The translations under genes were made by a program, and so were the position numbers. Below, piece after piece: positions 51,506-59,116 of a stretch of DNA of 64,000 nucleotides. Where the stretch lies: assembly GCA_018823415.1 (NCBI GenBank), contig JAHJIN010000196.1, positions 1-64,000 of the forward strand, written 5' to 3'. The notes below the pieces were generated by a model that worked only from the letters and a program-made list of their open reading frames with translations, was not told the origin of the DNA and did no database searches. This DNA is from Chloroflexota bacterium (GTDB taxonomy: Bacteria; Chloroflexota; JAHJIN01). How positions within the stretch are numbered: position 1 is the stretch's first letter; the number at the start of each line of letters is the position of its first letter.

Positions 51506-51666
51506 CTGGCAGTGTGGTGATTACCCACATCTCACCACGGAGGCACGGAATGCACGGAGAAGACCCAGAAAATACTCCTGACTCGGTGGTCTCCGTGTCT
51601 CTGTGGTGGAAAAATCGTCGACTGAAAGACCCCCACTGTACTTGTGGGTAATCACCACTGGCAGTG
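51506..51666. mobile_element. MITE with 15-bp terminal inverted repeats and 9-bp target duplication
   Basis: Ends TGGTGATTACCCACA (51515-51529) and TGTGGGTAATCACCA (51643-51657) are perfect inverted repeats. Both are flanked by the 9-bp direct repeat CTGGCAGTG (51506-51514, 51658-51666). The 143-bp interior holds a second imperfect palindrome (CACCACGGAGGCACGGA / TCCGTGTCTCTGTGGTG) and no ORF of note. It lies in the dksA-tyrS gap, ending 3 bp before the tyrS -35. Confidence 0.9.
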
Positions 51667-51668
51667 TC

Positions 51669-51697
51669 TTGACACATTGCGTCCGTTCTGGTATCAT
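51669..51697 (+). promoter_or_regulatory. tyrS promoter
   Basis: TTGACA (51669-51674), 17-nt spacer, TATCAT (51692-51697). It gives a leader of about 220 nt before tyrS. Confidence 0.85.
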
Positions 51698-51733
51698 AGC
51701 AGCAGATTCAGATACTTGCCAGGAGTTTTTATC

Positions 51734-51832
51734 ATGCGCGGTCACGCGCCCCTTACCCACAACCGGGCCACCCATCGAGTTCGCCAGTATATCTATTTGT
51801 GGCGTGCTCGGGGTTGGGGTGCGATTTCGTAG
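51734..51832 (+). CDS. Tyr-containing leader peptide of tyrS
   Basis: A 32-codon ORF with AGGAG 8 nt before ATG 51734 and TAG at 51830-51832. Near its end it reads RQYIYLWRARGW: two Tyr codons (51788-51790, 51794-51796) one codon apart, just before the 5' arm of the predicted antiterminator (51803). The placement fits ribosome-mediated attenuation of a tyrosyl-tRNA synthetase. Two Tyr codons is a modest signal, and two Trp codons are also present. Confidence 0.6.
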   Translation: MRGHAPLTHNRATHRVRQYIYLWRARGWGAIS

Positions 51833-51864
51833 GCGCCCGACGCGCGATTGCTCCCCCGGCCACG
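51803..51864 (+). promoter_or_regulatory. tyrS antiterminator pairing
   Basis: CGTGCTCGGGG (51803-51813) can pair with CCCCGGCCACG (51854-51864): ten of eleven positions, one of them G-U, one C-C mismatch. The 3' arm overlaps the first five bases of the terminator stem (51860-51864), so the two structures exclude each other. Confidence 0.6.
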
Positions 51865-51894
51865 GGCACGCCCATCCGCCCGTGGTCTTTTTTT
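51860..51894 (+). terminator. tyrS leader attenuator
   Basis: Perfect 8-bp stem CCACGGGC / GCCCGTGG, 10-nt loop, then TCTTTTTTT, ending 30 nt before the tyrS start. It lies upstream of the gene in its own leader, as attenuators do. Confidence 0.85.
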
Positions 51895-51924
51895 ACCTCG
51901 TTCCCTTTTTTTCAGGAGGTTCCC

Positions 51925-53106
51925 ATGAAACCAGACATCGATACCCTGTTACGCCGGGGCGTAGCCGAGGTCATTGTAGAAGACGAACTGCGGCAAAAGC
52001 TGACCGCCGGCCGCAAGTTGCGACTCAAAGAAGGCTTTGACCCTTCGAAACCTCACCTGCATGTGGGCCACGCAGCCACGCTGCGCAAGCTGCGCCAGTT
52101 CCAGGACCTGGGCCATCAGGTGGTGCTCATTGTGGGCGACTGGACCGCCCAGATCGGCGACCCATCGGGTCGCGACGAGAGCCGCACGGTCCTGGGCCGA
52201 GAAGAGGTGTTGGAAAACGCCGAAACCTATATGCAACAGTTTTTCCACATCGTGGACCGGGACCGGGCCGAAGTGCGTTGGCAGAGCGAGTGGTTTGACG
52301 GGTTCAACCTGGCCGACGTGTTCAAGCTCACCAGCCACTTTACCTACGCCCAGATGATGGCCCACGAGACGTTCCGCACGCGCGTGGAACAGAACCGGCC
52401 CCTCACTCTCATGGAGTTGATGTACCCACTGCTCCAGGCCTATGATTCCGTGGCCGTGGAAGCTGACGTCGAGTTTGGCGGCATGGACCAAAAGTTCAAC
52501 ATCCTGGCCGGCCGCGAGATGCAGCCTATTTTCGGCCAGCCGCCACAGAACGTGTTTCTGGTGCCCTTGCTTCCCGGCACCGACGGCCGCAAGATGAGCA
52601 AGAGCTTTGGCAATACCATCGACCTGGAAGATCCGGCCCACGAGATGTATGGCAAGACCATGTCTTTGGCCGACGCGGTGTTGATGGACTATTTGGCCTG
52701 TCTCACCGACATCCCGGACCTCGAGCTGGCCGAGATGGAGCAAGCCATGCGCGATGGCACCATGAACCCACGTGATGCCAAGATGCGACTGGGCCGCGAG
52801 TTGGTGACCCAGTTTCACGGCCCAGCGGCAGCGCAAGAGGCCGAGGCCGAATTCGTGCGCGTGTTCCAGCAGCGCGACCTACCCTCCGACATGCCCGAGT
52901 TTGCCCTGGACGTGCCCATGAACGTGGTCGAATTGATGGTCGAGGCCGGCCTGGTGCCCAGCAAGAGTGAGGCCCGCCGGCTCGTCGTTCAGGGTGGCGT
53001 ACGATTGGACGACGAGCGCATCGAGAGCGCCGATTTCGACGTGCCGGCGCGCGATGGTGTGCTCCGGGTGGGCAAACGCCGGTTCCTGCGGTTGATAGCC
53101 CAATAG
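51925..53106 (+). CDS. tyrS: Tyrosyl-tRNA synthetase
   Basis: 393 residues; CAGGAGGT before ATG 51925. Class I: HLHVGHAATLRKL (HIGH), GDWTAQIGDPSGRDESR, GGMDQKFNILAGRE, GRKMSKSFGN (KMSKS) and a C-terminal S4 domain (SEARRLVVQGGVRLDDERI). It charges tRNA-Tyr. This is the TyrZ-like long-KMSKS type rather than E. coli type by feel. It is preceded by a promoter, leader peptide and attenuator. Confidence 0.96.
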   Translation: MKPDIDTLLRRGVAEVIVEDELRQKLTAGRKLRLKEGFDPSKPHLHVGHAATLRKLRQFQDLGHQVVLIVGDWTAQIGDPSGRDESRTVLGREEVLENAETYMQQFFHIVDRDRAEVRWQSEWFDGFNLADVFKLTSHFTYAQMMAHETFRTRVEQNRPLTLMELMYPLLQAYDSVAVEADVEFGGMDQKFNILAGREMQPIFGQPPQNVFLVPLLPGTDGRKMSKSFGNTIDLEDPAHEMYGKTMSLADAVLMDYLACLTDIPDLELAEMEQAMRDGTMNPRDAKMRLGRELVTQFHGPAAAQEAEAEFVRVFQQRDLPSDMPEFALDVPMNVVELMVEAGLVPSKSEARRLVVQGGVRLDDERIESADFDVPARDGVLRVGKRRFLRLIAQ

Positions 53107-53109
53107 TGC

Positions 53110-53142
53110 AGAGGCGACCGTTACAAGCGGTCGCCTCTTTTT
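53110..53142 (+). terminator. tyrS terminator
   Basis: AGAGGCGACCG / CGGTCGCCTCT with a 7-nt loop and T5, 3 nt after the stop. Confidence 0.9.
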
Positions 53143-53156
53143 GCGCCCGGCTGCCC

Positions 53157-53185
53157 TTGCGCATCCCCAGCCCGGGCGGTATAAT
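53157..53185 (+). promoter_or_regulatory. Promoter of the APC-USP-DUF389 gene
   Basis: TTGCGC (53157-53162), 17-nt spacer, TATAAT (53180-53185). It shows that the in-frame start at 53141 is not used. Confidence 0.75.
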
Positions 53186-53221
53186 GAACCCTGGCACGCA
53201 TCCACACCACGCGGGGGTATC

Positions 53222-56200
53222 ATGGCCAAAACCAAACCCTCCTCCACTCAGTTCGAAGTGCAGATGGCCCGGGGCCTGGACCTGTGGGAGGCTATCGCAT
53301 TGAGCCTGGGCGTCACGCTGGGCCTGGGCGCCTTGGTCGTGCCGGTCCTGGCCGGTCCAGAAACGGGACCAACCTTGCCGCTGCTTTTTGTGCTGGCCGG
53401 CCTGTTGATGTTGCCCACCATCATCAGCTATGATACCCTGTCCATTGCCTATCCCGGCTCGGGCGGCGCCTATCGCCTGGCACAGCGCGGGCCGGCGCAA
53501 GGTGGCGCGCTGGCCTTTTTCACCGGCTGGGTCCTGGTCTTTGCCGGGCTCGCTGCCAGTGGCCTGCTGGCCCTGGGATTCGCCGCGTACCTGAACGCCC
53601 TGATCGCGTCGTGGCTCCACGTGACCATCCCCGATGCGCTCCACGCGGTGTGGCTGTTGTTGCTTTTGACCTTGCTGAACATCGCGGGCAGCCGGGTCGG
53701 CCGGCGCTGGCAGAGTGCATTGGCCCTGGCGGTGGCCGGCGGTTTGGTGATCGTGGTTGTGGCCTATGCCGCCATGCTGCCGGTCCCGCTCCCGGCCCTC
53801 GATCGCCTGTCGTTGCCGGGGTCCTGGTCGGCCCTGTCCATCATCCTGGGCGCCTTCCTGGGGCTGGAAGTGCTGGCGCTGTCCAGCGGCGAGGTTCGCA
53901 ACCGGGCGCGCGCCCTGCCCCGGGCCTCGGCGGTGTACCTGGTGGGCAGTATGGTGCTCTGCACCAGCGTGGCGTATCTGCTGACCGGACCGTCTTTTCC
54001 GATGCTGGACAAGCTGTTCGCCGGCGCGCTGGCGGCTGTCCCGGTCCTGCCGGCGCTGCTCGTGGGCCTGGGCTTGCTGGGGACGTTGCTGGCGCTGAAC
54101 ACCACCTTGAACGGCACGGCCAGACTGGTGTATAGCCAGGCCCACGATGGTGGGTTGCCGCCCTGGCTCACGCGCACGAACGCTCGTTTTGGCACGCCGC
54201 ACGTGGCCTTGTTGGTCGTGGCGATTCTTAGCGCCGGCGCCACGTTCCTGGACGACTGGAGCTTGCTAGCCAGGTTGACCAGCCTGGGATTCGTGCTCGT
54301 CACGGCGGCGGTCAACACAACGGCGTTGCGCTACCGGCGCCGCGGATTGGACCGTCAATCCGACGAGGGCTCTGACGAGGGCTGGAACCTGCGGTCGTTA
54401 CTTGGGCTATCGCCGGTCCTGGGCATTGGCGTGGCGCTGGTCCTGTTGTCCACGTTCTCCGGCGGGCCGCTGTTTGTCACGGCGGCTTGGTGCTTGGTGG
54501 GCGTGGTCATCTATGTGGTCTATGCCCGACATCACGCCATCGCTGCCAAAGAGGGCGTCACTGTCTTTGCCGGGCGTGGTCGCCGCTTGATCCAGGAATC
54601 CAGCACGTATCGGATCCTGGTGCCGATGGTGGGTTCACAGGCCAACCGCCCGCTGGTGCAACAGGCCACCCGGCTGGCGCGGCAGCACGGCGGCGACGTG
54701 CTGGTCCTGGGCGTGGTCAGCGTACCCGAGCAATTGCCGCCAGAAGAAGGCCAACGCCAGGCCCGCGAAAAGCAGGTCCTCATGGAATGGGCCCTGGCAC
54801 ACGGGCGCGAGGCTGGCGTGCCCATCCACGCCGTCACCCGCATCGCCCGCGACGTGGCCCAGGGCATCATCGACGCCGCCACCGAAGAGCATTGTCACCT
54901 GATCCTCATGAACTGGTCGGACCTGTCGACCACTCCCGGCCTGAGTGCTGTCATCCAGAACGCCCCCTGCGAGGTGGCCGCCATCCAGGGCACTTTGGGC
55001 GATTCGGTCCGCAGCATCCTGGTGCCTACTCATGGCGGTCCCAACACGCCGCCGGCCGTGCGCCTGGGCGTGTCACTGCTGGACCCGGACCAGGGTACGG
55101 TCACGGTCATGTGCGTGGCTCCCAACAACAGCGCCCTGGAGCGCCAGGTCGCGCTGGGTTATATCCAGGATGGCCTGGCCGACGTGGAGGATCGCAGTCG
55201 GGTGGTCGAAAAGGTCGTGGCGGCCCCCAGCGCCGTCACCGGCATCGTGCAGGAAGCCGAGCACCACGACGCGGTGATCCTGGGGGCTTCGGAAGAGGGA
55301 TTGTTTGACCGGCTGGTCTTTGGCGATTTCCCCGAGATTGTGGCCCGGCGCTGCACGCGCCCGGTGATCATGACCAAGCGCACTCGGGGCCTGGCCGTAT
55401 TCTGGCTGCGCCGCGTGGTTCAATCTATACTCGACCGGCTGCCGCGTCTCACCACCGAGCAGCGCATCACCGTCTATCGCGACATTCGGCACAATGCCCG
55501 GCCCGGCGCAAACTATTACGTGCTCATTGCCCTGAGTTGCGTCATCGCCACGCTGGGCCTGGTGGTGAATAGCCCGGCCGTGGTCATTGGGGCGATGCTG
55601 GTGGCCCCGCTGATGAGTCCCATCATGGCCCTTTCCCTCTCCATCGTCCTGGGCGACGCGCGGCTGTTGCGGCTGGCCGCGCAGGCCGTGTTCCAGGGTA
55701 CGGTGGCGGCCATCGGGATCAGTTTGTTCCTGGGCTGGCTCTCGCCCTATAACCTGGTCACGGCCGAGATGGCGGCGCGCACGCAGCCCACACTGCTGGA
55801 CCTGGGCATCGCCCTGGCCTCTGGCGCGGCCGGCGCGTATGCCATCGCCCGGGATGAAGTGTCGGCGGCGCTGCCTGGCGTGGCCATCGCGGCTGCCCTC
55901 ATGCCGCCGCTGTCCGTCGTGGGCCTGGGCCTGTCCATCGGGCGATGGGACGCGGCCGGGGGCGCGCTGTTGCTCTTTCTTACTAACCTCATCGCCATCA
56001 CGTTGGCCGGATCGCTGGTGTTCCTGGGATTGGGCTTTCGCACCGGGCGCATGGTGTTCCAGTTCGAGACCCGGCGCGGCCTGGCCATCACCCTCACGCT
56101 CCTGGTCCTCATCTCGATCCCGCTGGCCTTCATCATGCTGGACGCGCTACAATCCACTCGGTTGCAGCAAGGCATCGACAATACCCTGCATAATCAGATC

Positions 56201-56404
56201 GGCGCGCTGCCGGCTGCACACCTGGACCAATTCGAGTACGAGCAGGCGGATGGGCGCCTCATCATCAGCGTGTGGATCGACACCGCGCAGGCCATCGACG
56301 AGCGTACCCTGGCCGGCATCCGGGCGGCGCTGGAGCGCGACCTGGGCGAGCCGGTGACGCTGCGGCTGTTCATCACGGCCATCGAATACCAGGAGGTCCG
56401 ATGA
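53222..56404 (+). CDS. APC permease - two UspA domains - DUF389 fusion
   Basis: 1060 residues from ATG 53222 (GGGGG upstream). Residues 1-430: APC-type permease (IALSLGVTLGLGALVVPVLAG, YPGSGGAYRLAQRGPAQGG, LALNTTLNGTARLVYSQAHDG). Residues about 461-585 and 598-715: two universal-stress-protein folds (YRILVPMVGS; RSILVPTHGG ... DAVILGASEEGLFDRLVFGD). Residues about 760-960: DUF389 membrane domain (NSPAVVIGAMLVAPLMSPIM). A soluble tail of about 90 residues ends it. The cargo is unknown. UspA domains bind ATP in many members, so stress- or nucleotide-controlled transport is plausible. Its stop overlaps the next start. Confidence 0.88.
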   Translation: MAKTKPSSTQFEVQMARGLDLWEAIALSLGVTLGLGALVVPVLAGPETGPTLPLLFVLAGLLMLPTIISYDTLSIAYPGSGGAYRLAQRGPAQGGALAFFTGWVLVFAGLAASGLLALGFAAYLNALIASWLHVTIPDALHAVWLLLLLTLLNIAGSRVGRRWQSALALAVAGGLVIVVVAYAAMLPVPLPALDRLSLPGSWSALSIILGAFLGLEVLALSSGEVRNRARALPRASAVYLVGSMVLCTSVAYLLTGPSFPMLDKLFAGALAAVPVLPALLVGLGLLGTLLALNTTLNGTARLVYSQAHDGGLPPWLTRTNARFGTPHVALLVVAILSAGATFLDDWSLLARLTSLGFVLVTAAVNTTALRYRRRGLDRQSDEGSDEGWNLRSLLGLSPVLGIGVALVLLSTFSGGPLFVTAAWCLVGVVIYVVYARHHAIAAKEGVTVFAGRGRRLIQESSTYRILVPMVGSQANRPLVQQATRLARQHGGDVLVLGVVSVPEQLPPEEGQRQAREKQVLMEWALAHGREAGVPIHAVTRIARDVAQGIIDAATEEHCHLILMNWSDLSTTPGLSAVIQNAPCEVAAIQGTLGDSVRSILVPTHGGPNTPPAVRLGVSLLDPDQGTVTVMCVAPNNSALERQVALGYIQDGLADVEDRSRVVEKVVAAPSAVTGIVQEAEHHDAVILGASEEGLFDRLVFGDFPEIVARRCTRPVIMTKRTRGLAVFWLRRVVQSILDRLPRLTTEQRITVYRDIRHNARPGANYYVLIALSCVIATLGLVVNSPAVVIGAMLVAPLMSPIMALSLSIVLGDARLLRLAAQAVFQGTVAAIGISLFLGWLSPYNLVTAEMAARTQPTLLDLGIALASGAAGAYAIARDEVSAALPGVAIAAALMPPLSVVGLGLSIGRWDAAGGALLLFLTNLIAITLAGSLVFLGLGFRTGRMVFQFETRRGLAITLTLLVLISIPLAFIMLDALQSTRLQQGIDNTLHNQIGALPAAHLDQFEYEQADGRLIISVWIDTAQAIDERTLAGIRAALERDLGEPVTLRLFITAIEYQEVR

Positions 56405-59088
56405 AACAGCGCGCAGTGATTATCGGGTTGCTGGTGTGTATCCTGCTGCTGGCGCTGGGGCTGCGATTCTACCGGCTGGACGCCCAGAGCTACTGGAGCG
56501 ACGAGGGGGCCAGTGTGACGTTGGCCCTGGGTCCGCTGGCCGACATTGCACCCAAATCGGCCGCCGACATTCACCCGCCGCTGTATTATTACCTGTTGTG
56601 GGGCTGGGTGCGCCTGTTTGGGCCGGGCGAGTTTGCCACGCGTGCATTATCGGCGCTGGCCGGGACGCTGCTAGTGGCGTTGACGTTTGCCGTGGGCCGG
56701 CGCACCATGGGCACCATCTCGGCCCTCGTGGGCACATTCCTCTGCGCCATATCGCCGCTGCTCATCCACTACTCGCAAGAGACCCGCATGTACGAATTGA
56801 TGGCGCTGTGGGGAGTGCTGTCGGCGTGGCTGCTCCTGCTGATGGAGGTCTGGCCGGTCCCGGTGGATCATACCACGCGCGTGGAGAGGCACGTCTCGCG
56901 CCTGGCGCGGGTCCTGGCGCGCCCCATCCCCACCAAGCGTGCTTCCCGCTTCCCGCTTCGCGCCCTTGCCCTCTGGCTGGGCTATGTGACCGCTGCAACG
57001 CTGGGTCTATACACCCAATACTTTTTCTTCACTGTCCTCCTCTGGCAAAACATCTATGTCCTGTATCGTGCATCTTTTATTCTGTATCGTGACCGGGATT
57101 GGAAGCGCCTGGCGCGCCGGCTCCTGCTCCCCTGGCTCGCGGCCCAGGCCACCGTCGGTGCATTGTTCCTGCCATGGGCGCTGCGCGTGAAGGATCAACT
57201 GGCTGGCTGGCCCAGCTATGGTGAGCCGTTTGCGCTGCCGGATCTGCTGCGCCGGGTAGTCGAGACTTTTACCTTTGGCCCGGCCGCCGCCGAAACCCTC
57301 ACCGGCAAGGCCGAGTTGGCCCTGTGGGCGCTCGTCGGCGTCTCGGCCATTGCCTTGCTATGGGCCATCGCCCGCGAGTGGCGCCGGCCCCAATCACCCA
57401 GCGCCACGTTCATCGCCCTGTACCTGTTTGTCCCCATCGCCGCCGTCTATGTGCTGTCGCAGGGCCGGCCCATGGACAAACCGGATTTCCTCAAGCAGAT
57501 CCTGGCGGCGGTGCCGGCGTATTGCCTGTTCCTGGGCCTGGGCATCGACGGCGCGGGGCGACTGGCCGGTTGGATAGCCGACGAGTGGATCATTGGCCGG
57601 TTGGCACGAGGCAGCGCCACCGTGACGCGCGTCGGTCACTGGCTCACCGGCAAGCTGGCGCTGGGCCGGCTGGCCGGCACGGTTGGTGAGGCGGCGCGGG
57701 CCGGTCACGATGCGGCCGGCAAGCTGGCGTTTGGCCGGTTCGCACAGGCCACGCACTGGGGAACCGACCAGGCGGCATCGGCCACGGGGGGGTGGTTGGC
57801 CGGGCTGGTGGTCCGGGTGCTCGTGGTGCTGGCAGTGGTGGCCGGGCTGACGTTCTTTAGCAGCCGGGCGCTGGATGCGTATTACCACAACCCCAAATAC
57901 GCGCGCGACGACTATCGCGGGCTGGCGACGTTTGTCGCGGCGTCCGAACAGCCCGGCGATGCCATTATCCTGAACGCGCCGGGCCAGATCGAGATATTCG
58001 AGCTGTACTATCATGGGCCGGCGCTGCGCTACCCGCTGCCCCGCCAGCGCCCCATCGACGAGGGCATCACCGCCACCGACCTGGAAGCCATCGCCCAGGC
58101 ACACGACCGAGTCTGGCTGGTGCTGTGGGCCGTGGAGGAGAGCGACCCCGGGCGATTCGTGGAAGGCTGGCTGGACGCTCACGCCTACAAGACGCTGGAT
58201 CAGTGGTACGGCAACGTGCGGCTGGTGCTCTATCAGGTGGCGAGCGACGCCGGGGGCGGCGAGCGACCGCTGGAGCTGCGCCTGGGCGAGGCCATTCTGC
58301 TGCGAGGCTATGCCCTGCCGCCGGCGGCCCGGGCCGGCGACATCGCGCCGCTGACCTTGTTCTGGCAGGCGTTGGGACCGGTGGACCGGCGCTACAAGGT
58401 CTTTGCGCATATTGTGGATGACCAGGACTATTTGTGGGGCCAGCGGGACGCCGAACCGGTGGGCAATGCCCGGCCCACCACGTCCTGGGCCGTGGGCGAG
58501 GTGATCACGGATACGTATGGCCTGCTGGTGCTGCCCGGCACGCCACTGGGCCAATATCACGTCGAGGTGGGGATGTATGGGCTGAACGACGGCGCGCGTC
58601 TGCCCATGTCTGACGCCAGCGGCGCGTCCCGGGGCGACCGGGTGCTCCTGGGGCCGCTGGTGGTGACGCGCCCGGCTGTGCCGCCGTCTACTGAGGCCTT
58701 GCGCATCCCACACGCGCTGGACAGCGAGTTGGATGGCAGCGTCCGGCTCCTGGGCTATGGCCTGACGCGCTGGGGCGAGGGCGACGAGCGCGCCGAGTTT
58801 GCCCCCGGCGACGTGGTCCTCCTGACCCTGTTCTGGCGGGCGACCGAGCAACCCGCGGCTGATTACGTGGTGCGGGTGCAGCTTCTCGACAGTGCCGGCC
58901 AGCCGGTCATGGCCCTGGATGCGGCGCCGGGCACGGCGTCCTGGCAGCCTGGTGATGCCGTGCGCGACCAGCACCGGCTGGCGTTGGGCAGCGTGGCCCC
59001 GGGGGTGTACCATCTCACCGTGGCGTTGGTGGCCGGCGATGGGCGCGTGGCCGGGCCGGTGGGATTGGGACCGGTGACGGTGCGTTGA
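56401..59088 (+). CDS. GT39-like membrane glycosyltransferase with beta-sandwich tail
   Basis: 895 residues, ATGA-coupled to the gene before. N-terminal polytopic part (about 1-510) opens with LGLRFYRLDAQSYWSDEGAS, whose Asp-Glu in the first outer loop is the catalytic signature of GT-C enzymes (PMT/ArnT type), followed by ADIHPPLYYYLLWGWVRLFG. Residues about 620-895 hold two related beta-sandwich segments (RLGEAILLRGYALPP ... and RLLGYGLTRWGEGDERAEF ...) ending GPVTVR. It likely moves sugars from polyprenyl-phosphate donors to envelope targets. The last 45 codons are duplicated at 61684-61806. Confidence 0.85.
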   Translation: MKQRAVIIGLLVCILLLALGLRFYRLDAQSYWSDEGASVTLALGPLADIAPKSAADIHPPLYYYLLWGWVRLFGPGEFATRALSALAGTLLVALTFAVGRRTMGTISALVGTFLCAISPLLIHYSQETRMYELMALWGVLSAWLLLLMEVWPVPVDHTTRVERHVSRLARVLARPIPTKRASRFPLRALALWLGYVTAATLGLYTQYFFFTVLLWQNIYVLYRASFILYRDRDWKRLARRLLLPWLAAQATVGALFLPWALRVKDQLAGWPSYGEPFALPDLLRRVVETFTFGPAAAETLTGKAELALWALVGVSAIALLWAIAREWRRPQSPSATFIALYLFVPIAAVYVLSQGRPMDKPDFLKQILAAVPAYCLFLGLGIDGAGRLAGWIADEWIIGRLARGSATVTRVGHWLTGKLALGRLAGTVGEAARAGHDAAGKLAFGRFAQATHWGTDQAASATGGWLAGLVVRVLVVLAVVAGLTFFSSRALDAYYHNPKYARDDYRGLATFVAASEQPGDAIILNAPGQIEIFELYYHGPALRYPLPRQRPIDEGITATDLEAIAQAHDRVWLVLWAVEESDPGRFVEGWLDAHAYKTLDQWYGNVRLVLYQVASDAGGGERPLELRLGEAILLRGYALPPAARAGDIAPLTLFWQALGPVDRRYKVFAHIVDDQDYLWGQRDAEPVGNARPTTSWAVGEVITDTYGLLVLPGTPLGQYHVEVGMYGLNDGARLPMSDASGASRGDRVLLGPLVVTRPAVPPSTEALRIPHALDSELDGSVRLLGYGLTRWGEGDERAEFAPGDVVLLTLFWRATEQPAADYVVRVQLLDSAGQPVMALDAAPGTASWQPGDAVRDQHRLALGSVAPGVYHLTVALVAGDGRVAGPVGLGPVTVR

Positions 59089-59116
59089 AGCGGCAAATCG
59101 AGGAGGAAACTGTGCG

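Noticed and set aside
51698-51924. T-box riboswitch in the tyrS leader
   Set aside because: I looked for the conserved T-box antiterminator sequence (AGGGTGGNACCGCG-like) and specifier-loop features and found none; leader-peptide attenuation fits better.
53141-53221. Upstream in-frame start of the APC-USP-DUF389 protein
   Set aside because: It lies before the TTGCGC/TATAAT promoter, so it would not be transcribed from it.
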